Below, piece after piece: positions 6,097 through 13,328 of a stretch of 13,605 nt of DNA. Positions within the stretch are counted from its first letter, which is position 1; each line of letters opens with the position of its first letter. The notes below the pieces were generated by a model. It saw only the letters and a list, made by a program, of their open reading frames with translations, was not told the origin of the DNA and ran no database searches. A program made the translations under genes and the position numbers. The DNA is from Candidatus Woesearchaeota archaeon (GTDB lineage: Archaea > Nanobdellota > Nanobdellia > Woesearchaeales > GW2011-AR4). Location of the stretch: NCBI GenBank assembly GCA_016185915.1, contig JACPMP010000142.1, positions 1-13,605 on the forward strand. The letters run 5' to 3'.

Positions 6097-9000
6097 TTAT
6101 TTTCTTTTTACTTTAGCGAATACAAGATAAGAATCTACTGGCACTCTTTCTGGCTTATCTGCCTCTAACCTGTCATATGGCCTAATTTTTTCTTTCCATT
6201 GCGGAGAGTGGGGATAGGTTATTTCCTGTATGGAAATACCATGAGCATCGAGCAGTTTTTTAAACTCATCAATATTAAGAGGTGTATTTGTTTCTCTGAA
6301 CACTATCAACCCATCATTTCCGGCTATACGTTTTGCTTCCTCAATAATTTTATCAATAGATGCTCTGGGAGTCATACCATACCCAACAAGATTTCCGAGA
6401 TATACTTCTTTGGCAAAACCCTCAGGTAATTGGAGATTACTAACGTCTCCTACGACAAAATAAATATTCTCTCCATCAGCTACTTTTCGCCTGTTAAGTT
6501 GTTGAGCACCTTTAACCAATCTTTCATTAATTTCAATGCCAACATAAATATCGTCATCATAAAATCTTTTAGTCCCAAGTACTGTCGTTAAGCCATCACC
6601 GCTTCCGATTTCAACAAATACATTTTTATTTTTGGCAATGTCGGGCAATATTGAAAATTCTTTAGATCCACTCACAAGCCCTTTTGATACCGTTTTTGCT
6701 TCTGCCGCATCCACGAGGTATCGACTATCATAAACAACTATTCCGGCACCAAGCTGGCTTCCATCAATTCCGTCATAGCCAAGGTTTTTTGCATAGTCTG
6801 AAGTCGCTGTTTCTAATGCTCTGTCAAACCCATATTCATTCTCCATCTTTAAAAATTTTTTTCTATCGACATTTTGAATAACAGCATTTCTAAAATTTAC
6901 TTCATTGGAACTGTCTAAAACTAGTAATTTGGTATTAGGATCTAGGACAAATTCTTTTACTTCACTACCGTATTTTCTTGCTTCTTTTTCTGTGGTAGCA
7001 ACGTATGTTCCTACACCAATTACCGCGCGTTGGTCTTTACTATCTATAGCTCTAAAAACTTTAATTCCTTCTTGAGTTGTACTTCCTCCTCGAGTTACTC
7101 CAATCAATCCACCCAGCGCCACATTCCCAGTTAACTCAGCAGCAGCAAGTGCTGCTTTCATTACAGTCCTTGCTTTATACACACCTAAAGCACCTTTTAC
7201 CAGAGGACCATACCCAGTAGCCAAATTAACTGCAGCTTCCACAGAATTGCTCGGTATAAGAGCATCTACAATCATCTTAAGTTGTTTGGCACGTTCATCT
7301 TGCTGATATTTCTGGTTAATTTGTGATAATTCAATCAGGTCATTTGGGTCTATTTTTCCATCTTTAACCATTTTTATAATTTCAGGAGAAGCAACAAAAT
7401 ATCTTCCATCTGCTAATTTCACATAATTAGAAGGCTTGACACCATCTGCAGCAAAATCTTTTTCATTGCTATACGCAAAAATAGAGCCCTCTTTGTACCT
7501 GTTATAGTGCACACCGTCAGCTTTACTGTTGCTAATTAGATTTTGCTTAAATTTCTCGAATGCATCTGTTTCTTCCTTAGACCTCAATTCAGAAGCTATT
7601 TGTTGAGCATATATATCAAAAGCTAATCTTGTATCAGAAGAGTAAGTGTTGGTATCTTTCAAATATGCTTGGGACGCATCTAAAGCAGATACTCTGTTAG
7701 CATCTCCGAAATTTGCAGATTTAGTTTTTAGTTCGCCATTTTCAAGATAGTAAATATTTATTTTCTGCTCAGGTCTAACTTCTCTCTCTTGCATTTGAAG
7801 TTCGGTCTTTAGAATTAACTCTTGGTTTAATTTATGGACTAAATACGGTTCTTGGAATGCCGCCTTTATTTGTGGAGAGCTACCGCTATTCTTGTAAATC
7901 TCATCCAAAGTTAAACCATTCGAACGCATTTCAAAAATTTTCTTAGAGCCTTCATACTTAGACTGATAATCACCAATATATCTTTGCGCCTCTTTTATTT
8001 GAGCTTCTGTTACAGGGAGAGCATTAATAACATCCTTTATAACTCTAAAAAGTGGAGCATTGCTTTCATGGATTTCTCTTCCTTTGTCTATTATTGCAGA
8101 AAGAGATTGCAATCTGGTCTTGAAGAAAATTTCATCGTTCTTTAACTGACTTAATCTTTCAAACTCTTCTTGTCTTTCTTTTCCTATTAATCCTTTTCTA
8201 TCCAATAACCCGACAATTTCTTTGGTTGACTCTCTTTTGAAGAATTCTGCATATTTTCCCGATTCAACTGCTCCAATTTGGTCTGTAATTACTTGATTAT
8301 CTTTTGTTGTAATGTACAAATTTTGAACATCAATCTTATTTCCATTTTTGTCATATTTGAAGGCAGTGTTATCAATAACATAAATATTTCTTAAGTTTTG
8401 TGGATTTGAAATTTCTTTTACTACACCTTTAACTCTATTTTCTACTTCTATTGGATTATCCTTATATTCTTTTGAATAAAATTCTTCTAAATATTTTGCA
8501 ACACTTTTACCACCTGTATCACGGCCAGTTAGAATATCTGATTTGTAAATTCCTGTATGCAATGTATCAAGCAATTTGCTGTCTTTATACACATCTTTAT
8601 CAAAAAAAGCAATCCCTTCTTTGTTGAATTTAACAAATTGAATGTATGGAATAGCTTGCTTAGCTACATTTATTTGCTCGTACCTTAACTGTGGTTCTTG
8701 CTTTTCATCAGAATAATATTGGTTGTTTATTTGAAAGAAATTATTGTTTAGAGTTTGTACCCCAACAATCTCTCCTGTTCCAACTTTACATCCTTTACAG
8801 CTTTCTAAAGTAAAAATGCCCATCTCTGTATTGCTGGCATCTTTTCCATTAGGATAATAAGAAACAACTAAATTTTTATCAAAGCCCTCATGAAAAGCAT
8901 CTTTTTCAAACCTTGCTGCTATTAAACCTTTCATCTGAGCTTTATAGACTGTTTCACAAGAAGCGGAATTGCAGTTGCTGTTTTTGAATGGTTCAAACTT

Positions 9001-10053
9001 AACATAACCGTCAAATGTTTCAAGATTATTTTTATCTTTGCAATCAAAGCAAGCTACAACTCCTTTTTGTCCACTTCCGGTTGCGATATCAACATTGCCA
9101 AAATGAAGCTTGCCATCATTAGCTTGAGGATCTTCAATATGCATGAAGCTATTTCTCAGATTTTCAGCTTTACCAAATTTAGATAATTCAACTGCTTTTG
9201 TAAAATCAAGTGTAGTGTGTCCATCTTTATCAATATTTAAGCCAAAAGTATATTTTCCTGAAAGCTGATTTTGACCAAGCTTTGTAGTTCCATCTTCGAC
9301 TTGATACCTATTTCCACCTAAGTCTTTGTAATAGCCACCATCTCTTAATTCTATTGTTGCATAGCCCTTGCTTAATACACATCCAATCTTGCAACTAACC
9401 TTTAAATTTCCTCCATCAACCTCAAGGTTTATTACTTTTCCTTGATTACTCTCAAATTTAATTGTTTGGCCATTACTAGTTACGAATTCTTTATTTTGAT
9501 TGACAGAAATTGAGGTTCCTTTTAGATTAATATTTCCTTTATCTTTGGTGATTAACTCTAAAGTTCCATCTTCTTTTGATTTTATTGCAACTAAATCCTC
9601 AATTTTGCTTAATTGTAGTATGTCATGTCTTACTCCATCACTTGTAACAATATTTGCTGCTTGTGTACGACTATCAACCAATATTTTGATATCTCCCTCT
9701 TTTAAATCAGCAGTTTTCTTCATAAAATAAGAAACATATTCACTTGCAATTTTCCTATCAGAGCCACTTGGGATTCCATTGTTAAAAGTAGAAACATAAT
9801 TAGTAACTGATTCTATATGGGTCGGATACTTTACATTTCCTTTTTCATAAGCTCTTCTAAAAGCATCTTTTTGACTTGGATTAGAAGGACTAAACAGATT
9901 TGGATTTTCCAAAATCCATTTTTCTTGCTCTTCTGCCTTTCCATTTTCCGGATATTCAGAAGTTTTTTTAGGCGGCTCTGCATTAACACCAATACTAATA
10001 GAATAAGCTAACAAAAGATATATCACAAACATGCTGATAATTTTATTCCTCAT
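6097..10053 (-). CDS. Giant secreted protein with ART-like and SAM-methyltransferase C-terminal domains
   Basis: The protein is 1318 residues. Residues 1-25 are a Sec signal peptide, with cleavage likely after VNA. About 110-480 is beta-rich and repetitive, with cysteine pairs at 221/225, 335/338, 361/366 and 419/422 that could form disulfides. About 600-840 is helical and charged. A hydrophobic Ala/Gly-rich helical stretch at about 930-985 resembles the pre-toxin segment before toxin domains in polymorphic toxins. About 997-1118 looks like an ADP-ribosyltransferase of the type in phage polyvalent proteins: VFRA (Arg1001), GTYVAT, ATTEKEARKYG, GYDGID and IVVYD. The position just before IVVYD, where a catalytic Glu is expected, is Gly. 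About 1143-1318 is a class I methyltransferase: VEIGSGDG at 1147-1154 (SAM loop), YVGIEIN with Glu1174, VVGDVSN with Asp1203. Its ATG overlaps the pilin-like gene's stop as ATGA. A toxin or host-directed effector role is inference; I recognise no single named family for the whole chain. Confidence 0.82.
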   Translation of the reverse strand: MRNKIISMFVIYLLLAYSISIGVNAEPPKKTSEYPENGKAEEQEKWILENPNLFSPSNPSQKDAFRRAYEKGNVKYPTHIESVTNYVSTFNNGIPSGSDRKIASEYVSYFMKKTADLKEGDIKILVDSRTQAANIVTSDGVRHDILQLSKIEDLVAIKSKEDGTLELITKDKGNINLKGTSISVNQNKEFVTSNGQTIKFESNQGKVINLEVDGGNLKVSCKIGCVLSKGYATIELRDGGYYKDLGGNRYQVEDGTTKLGQNQLSGKYTFGLNIDKDGHTTLDFTKAVELSKFGKAENLRNSFMHIEDPQANDGKLHFGNVDIATGSGQKGVVACFDCKDKNNLETFDGYVKFEPFKNSNCNSASCETVYKAQMKGLIAARFEKDAFHEGFDKNLVVSYYPNGKDASNTEMGIFTLESCKGCKVGTGEIVGVQTLNNNFFQINNQYYSDEKQEPQLRYEQINVAKQAIPYIQFVKFNKEGIAFFDKDVYKDSKLLDTLHTGIYKSDILTGRDTGGKSVAKYLEEFYSKEYKDNPIEVENRVKGVVKEISNPQNLRNIYVIDNTAFKYDKNGNKIDVQNLYITTKDNQVITDQIGAVESGKYAEFFKRESTKEIVGLLDRKGLIGKERQEEFERLSQLKNDEIFFKTRLQSLSAIIDKGREIHESNAPLFRVIKDVINALPVTEAQIKEAQRYIGDYQSKYEGSKKIFEMRSNGLTLDEIYKNSGSSPQIKAAFQEPYLVHKLNQELILKTELQMQEREVRPEQKINIYYLENGELKTKSANFGDANRVSALDASQAYLKDTNTYSSDTRLAFDIYAQQIASELRSKEETDAFEKFKQNLISNSKADGVHYNRYKEGSIFAYSNEKDFAADGVKPSNYVKLADGRYFVASPEIIKMVKDGKIDPNDLIELSQINQKYQQDERAKQLKMIVDALIPSNSVEAAVNLATGYGPLVKGALGVYKARTVMKAALAAAELTGNVALGGLIGVTRGGSTTQEGIKVFRAIDSKDQRAVIGVGTYVATTEKEARKYGSEVKEFVLDPNTKLLVLDSSNEVNFRNAVIQNVDRKKFLKMENEYGFDRALETATSDYAKNLGYDGIDGSQLGAGIVVYDSRYLVDAAEAKTVSKGLVSGSKEFSILPDIAKNKNVFVEIGSGDGLTTVLGTKRFYDDDIYVGIEINERLVKGAQQLNRRKVADGENIYFVVGDVSNLQLPEGFAKEVYLGNLVGYGMTPRASIDKIIEEAKRIAGNDGLIVFRETNTPLNIDEFKKLLDAHGISIQEITYPHSPQWKEKIRPYDRLEADKPERVPVDSYLVFAKVKRK

Positions 10054-11153
10054 TTTATTTCCAAGTAAAATTGTTTTGAATCTGTGCCAGATTTAATATC
10101 GACAACTGTAGCATTTATTAGATGGATTCCAATGTCAGACTCTTTTGGAGTAAATTTGATTAAGCCAGTTAAAACATTTGTATAGTTTTTTACAATCCTT
10201 TCTGTAAGATAGAACAAAATATCATTATCTTTGTCAGAGGCATTTAATTTGTAACTAAATGTTTGATTTATATTAGCTGTCAAATAAGGAATTTCTTTAA
10301 GGACTGGATTGTTATTTTCAATTTCTGGATAATGTATATCAAGTTTTGCAATTTCAGAACTAACATTTAAGTTGCAATATTTATCTTCGAAACCAGCGGC
10401 AAAGGTAAATACATAATCATCATCACTTGGATTCATTTTTGATTCATTATCAATAATTATGTAAACATCGTTGCAGTTGTCATAATGAATGACTGAAATG
10501 TCAACGTCATGATTCAGCAATAAGGTTAGGTCTAATGCATAAGGTTCTTCAACAAGAGCATTAACCAATTCTTTAGAAATATCAATAATATGCCCTACCC
10601 TAAACGGAAGTGTGTAAGTGAATTTGTCTATAGAATTAATAGTTGCACCTTTGATAATAGATAAAGGATAATCAACATTGATTATAATTTGGTTTTCAAA
10701 TATTTGAGCTGTAGCATTTACATCACTAAATTCTACGTTAAAACCTAGATTATCAAATATTGAGAAATCAGTGCAATCAATCAAAAGGTTTTCTTCAACT
10801 ATTTTTGAAAATTCTCTCTCTAAAATATGCCTTTGAGGCACTAAATTTTTACTTTTGAAGTAATAATATGCTATATTAGAACTATTAGTGTCAAGATTTG
10901 GGCTTGGAACATCATAATAACCCTGTCTTTGTCCAAATTCATAAGCTGATTCCACTGCCACTTTTCTTATACATTCATCGATATATGTCTTGATTGGTAA
11001 TGTTTCAAGATTGAGTTGTTGTGCTTTCTCAGATTTTTTCACAATTTTTTCTTTTTGTAAGTTAGAAATAAAATAAATCCCGATTCCAACTACAAATAAT
11101 AAGATTACCCCTAGTACTAAAAATAATGTTATTTGCGCTTTACTTCTTTTCAT
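10050..11153 (-). CDS. Pilin-like surface protein with Ig/cadherin-like tail
   Basis: The 367-residue protein starts MKRSKAQITLFLVLGVILL: a short basic head, a KA-Q candidate prepilin peptidase site, and one hydrophobic helix to about residue 29. This is the pattern of large pilin-like proteins in DPANN archaea. The middle region (about 55-275) holds paired cysteines and looks alpha/beta, with no domain I can name. The last 88 residues (from about 280) resemble an Ig/cadherin-like module: an NNNPVLKEIP start, NASDKDND with possible calcium-binding acids, IKFTP and DIGIHLINATVVD. The protein probably displays an adhesive domain on the surface, anchored by or polymerised through its N terminus. 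It overlaps the regulator gene upstream by 14 bases and the giant gene downstream by 4, so it is the middle of a coupled operon. Confidence 0.8.
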   Translation of the reverse strand: MKRSKAQITLFLVLGVILLFVVGIGIYFISNLQKEKIVKKSEKAQQLNLETLPIKTYIDECIRKVAVESAYEFGQRQGYYDVPSPNLDTNSSNIAYYYFKSKNLVPQRHILEREFSKIVEENLLIDCTDFSIFDNLGFNVEFSDVNATAQIFENQIIINVDYPLSIIKGATINSIDKFTYTLPFRVGHIIDISKELVNALVEEPYALDLTLLLNHDVDISVIHYDNCNDVYIIIDNESKMNPSDDDYVFTFAAGFEDKYCNLNVSSEIAKLDIHYPEIENNNPVLKEIPYLTANINQTFSYKLNASDKDNDILFYLTERIVKNYTNVLTGLIKFTPKESDIGIHLINATVVDIKSGTDSKQFYLEIK

Positions 11154-11295
11154 CTTTCAAACCTATTTTGATTAATTTTTGGATATAGTTTGAGAGTTTC
11201 ATAGTTCTTTCCTCACACTCCCCATTTAGAAGTTTCACTAATTCTTTGTCTAAAGTAATGCTGATTTTTTCCTTAGTTACATATTTTTTAGGCAT
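11140..11295 (-). CDS. Ribbon-helix-helix DNA-binding regulator
   Basis: This is a 51-residue reading frame, MPKKYVTKEK at its start and LKDEKK at its end. KISITLD forms the DNA-contacting strand (residues 10-16), KELVKLLNGECEER the first helix and KLSNYIQKLIKIGL the second, with the N-x-x-I pattern typical of Arc/CopG/MetJ-type folds. Such proteins act as dimers on short tandem sites, often repressing their own operon. The gene leads the operon: its TAA at 11140 lies inside the pilin-like gene, which starts at 11153 in another frame. Three ATCCTA repeats sit right upstream over its predicted TATA box and start site, fitting autorepression. RHH antitoxins look alike, but no partner toxin of the usual small kind follows. 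Confidence 0.85.
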   Translation of the reverse strand: MPKKYVTKEKISITLDKELVKLLNGECEERTMKLSNYIQKLIKIGLKDEKK

Positions 11296-11303
11296 TTTAA
11301 AGA

Positions 11304-11330
11304 ATCCTACCTATCCTATTTATCCTACTT
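11304..11330. promoter_or_regulatory. Triple 9-bp direct repeat, probable RHH operator
   Basis: ATCCTA occurs at 11304-11309, 11313-11318 and 11322-11327, exactly 9 bp apart, each followed by a variable triplet. Read in the operon's direction the unit is TAGGAT. The array runs from the downstream edge of the predicted TATA box across the expected transcription start and ends nine bases before the RHH start codon. RHH proteins are known to bind short tandem repeats (MetJ boxes, omega heptads), so it is a strong operator candidate; binding itself is inferred. Confidence 0.65.
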
Positions 11331-11336
11331 TATAAA
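11329..11336 (-). promoter_or_regulatory. Candidate TATA box of the RHH-pilin-giant operon
   Basis: TTTATAAA, symmetric on both strands, is preceded on the minus strand by CCAAAACA as a possible TFB element. Transcription would start near 11307, leaving a leader of about a dozen bases before the ATG at 11295. It abuts the triple repeat, so a bound repressor would block the promoter. Confidence 0.5.
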
Positions 11337-11387
11337 TGTTTTGGTTTTATGAACTTGTACATTAATTTTCCATATAGTAACTAATTA

Positions 11388-11408
11388 TACCCTACTTTAT
11401 CTTGCCTA
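11388..11408. promoter_or_regulatory. Second CCTAC repeat cluster
   Basis: TACCCTACTTTAT at 11388-11400 matches TATCCTACTTTAT at 11321-11333 in 12 of 13 bases, and GCCTAC follows at 11404-11409. The cluster lies directly upstream of the antiporter promoter, about 60 bp from the main array. It could be a second regulator site or an upstream promoter duplicate for the minus-strand operon. Confidence 0.4.
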
Positions 11409-11415
11409 CATCAAA

Positions 11416-11431
11416 CCGAAATCTTTAAATA
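11416..11431 (+). promoter_or_regulatory. Promoter (BRE + TATA) of the antiporter gene
   Basis: CCGAAATC followed by TTTAAATA is a textbook archaeal TFB-recognition plus TATA arrangement. The start would fall near 11454, giving a leader of about 70 bases before the ATG at 11526. Confidence 0.6.
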
Positions 11432-11525
11432 TAAGTTATTACCCTTTTAAGATATTAATATACATTTTTGTATACCAATATAGATAAAAACGTAATTTAA
11501 TAAACAGATAAAACGTTGGGATATT

Positions 11526-13253
11526 ATGGCAACAGAACTTATTAGCTTAGGAATACTTTTCTTGTGCGCTATAATAGGCGGCATGATAGCGGCAAGGTTT
11601 AAGCAGCCGGCTGTGTTTGGCTTATTATTAGTGGGTGCTATAATCGGTCCAAATTCATTAAATCTTGTTCAAGATCTAAATATGATTAGAATTATGGCAG
11701 ACTTTGGCGCAATACTCATTCTTTTTATTATAGGCCTTGAGTTTGATGTATCAAAACTAATGAAGCTAGGCGCAAGATCAATCCTTATAGGCCTTTTAAA
11801 ATTTGCAATTGTGTTATTCTTTGGCTATGAAACAACTTTGCTTTTAGGATTCGGAACAAAAGTTGCATTATTTGTTGGCGTAATATTGTCTTTTAGCAGC
11901 ACTATTGTTGTCGTAAAGGTTCTTGAGCAAAAGGAGATGTTCAGCAGAAGAGAAGTGCCTTTGCTCATTGCTGTGCTTATAATAGAGGATGTGATTGCTG
12001 TTTTGGCGCTTACATTTTTTTCTGGAGTAAAAGATTCAAATCTTGGGCTAATATCAACATTTGAACACATTCTTTTTTCAATCGCTATACTGATATTTGC
12101 ATATTACATTGTAATAAAAACATTGAGGTATGGTGTTAGTATAATACTAAAAAACAACAGTGATGAATCTGTCTTAACATTTCTTTCATTGGGCATAGGG
12201 GCGCTATTCAGCTACTTTGCATTTTATCTTGGATTAACCCCGTCAGCAGGCGCATTTTTGGCAGGCAGCTTAATTGCTTCATTGCCTAATGCAAAAGAAT
12301 ATGGAAAAGCAACACACCCTTATGCGCTGATTTTCACATCCATATTCTTCATATCCATGGGCACATTAATCAATTTTAAAGTTGTTGAATCAAACCTTGC
12401 TTTGATTGGCGCTTTGATATTAACTGTATTTGTTTCAAGATTCATAGCTATCGGCTTTTTAACATTCCTGCTGGCTAATTTCAAGAATGAGCAGCCGTTC
12501 TTTTCGAGCATTGCAATGATATCTGTCGGCGAGTTTTCATTGCTTGTGGCAAAAGAAAGCGAGAAATTTGGAGTAGGGGTTGACTTAGTCACAATAACAG
12601 CTGCAATCATCTTCATTAGCGCTATATTCATGTCGATCGGCATAAATTACAGCGAAAACTTTCACAATGCCATCAACTCGAAAGTGCCTCTAAAAACAAA
12701 ACTAAAGCTTGAGAGAATATCAAACTACATGAGGAAATTTTTTGACCAAATGGATATAGAGACTTTCTTTACAAAAAAACTTAAATCGGAATCAAAACTT
12801 GCCTTTGTGCTTGCAATAATAACCATCTTCACGTTTTTTGTTTTGAGAAAAATATCGTTGCTAATTAAATTTAGATACCATCCTATTGTTTTGTACTCCT
12901 TTTATGTTATAAGTGTCGTATTGATTCTATACCTACTAAATCTTGTAAACAAAAGACTTAAAGTAGTGCATTACACATTATCAGTTATTTTAACTAATGT
13001 GGATAACTCCAGAAATTTAAAAAAATGCAATAGAATATTAAACAATTTGTTGCTTGCCTTATTATTATTTTTTTCCGCAATGCTCTTTCCTTTTGCAATA
13101 TTTGCATTAAATCTGAGCATGTGGACAAATATAATACCCTTTATACTCATAATAGCAACCTTCTATTACCTAAAGAACCTAGTTGTACTTATTGATGGCA
13201 GCTCAAATCACGTTCCGAGCTACAATGCAAGCATTTCTATTGCGAAGGTTTAA
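11526..13253 (+). CDS. CPA2/Kef-type monovalent cation/proton antiporter
   Basis: The 575-residue integral membrane protein exchanges K+ or Na+ for H+ across the cytoplasmic membrane. About residues 1-375 form the sodium/hydrogen exchanger fold with around twelve helices: FKQPAVFGLLLVGAIIGP near the N terminus, SFSSTIVVVK (unwound-helix motif, about 122-131), LIIEDVIAV with the Glu154-Asp155 ion-site pair, and LGLTPSAGAFLAG. The C terminus is odd for Kef proteins: instead of a soluble nucleotide-binding RCK domain it has a basic linker (about 388-422) and three or four further hydrophobic segments at about 423-475 and 504-555. Regulation by NAD(H) through RCK is therefore not expected. It is divergent from the RHH operon with its own promoter; with MscS it gives the region two ion/osmotic functions. 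Substrate ion cannot be read from sequence. Confidence 0.9.
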   Translation: MATELISLGILFLCAIIGGMIAARFKQPAVFGLLLVGAIIGPNSLNLVQDLNMIRIMADFGAILILFIIGLEFDVSKLMKLGARSILIGLLKFAIVLFFGYETTLLLGFGTKVALFVGVILSFSSTIVVVKVLEQKEMFSRREVPLLIAVLIIEDVIAVLALTFFSGVKDSNLGLISTFEHILFSIAILIFAYYIVIKTLRYGVSIILKNNSDESVLTFLSLGIGALFSYFAFYLGLTPSAGAFLAGSLIASLPNAKEYGKATHPYALIFTSIFFISMGTLINFKVVESNLALIGALILTVFVSRFIAIGFLTFLLANFKNEQPFFSSIAMISVGEFSLLVAKESEKFGVGVDLVTITAAIIFISAIFMSIGINYSENFHNAINSKVPLKTKLKLERISNYMRKFFDQMDIETFFTKKLKSESKLAFVLAIITIFTFFVLRKISLLIKFRYHPIVLYSFYVISVVLILYLLNLVNKRLKVVHYTLSVILTNVDNSRNLKKCNRILNNLLLALLLFFSAMLFPFAIFALNLSMWTNIIPFILIIATFYYLKNLVVLIDGSSNHVPSYNASISIAKV

Positions 13254-13264
13254 CCAACATAAAA

Positions 13265-13274
13265 TATTTAAATA
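13265..13274 (+). promoter_or_regulatory. Candidate TATA box of the eS6 gene
   Basis: TATTTAAATA lies between the antiporter stop and the eS6 start, placing initiation near 13295. A GGAG Shine-Dalgarno (13320-13323) follows five bases before the ATG, so eS6 can be expressed independently of the antiporter. Confidence 0.55.
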
Positions 13275-13328
13275 AACAGATATTACAAAATAATTTAACT
13301 TAAAGAGTTAAATTTTTTTGGAGTCAAA

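Noticed and set aside
5880..6116. Plus-strand 78-codon frame spanning the gap between the giant and hydrolase genes, tempting as an immunity gene
   Set aside because: It overlaps both flanking minus-strand genes, has no ribosome-binding site, and its hydrophobic composition is what T-rich DNA gives by chance.
11140..11295. RHH gene as antitoxin of a classical small toxin-antitoxin pair
   Set aside because: The next gene is a 367-residue secreted pilin-like protein, not a small RelE/VapC-type toxin; a transcription regulator of the operon fits better.
12320..12643. Minus-strand 107-codon frame inside the antiporter gene
   Set aside because: It mirrors the membrane helices of the antiporter and lacks promoter or ribosome-binding signals.
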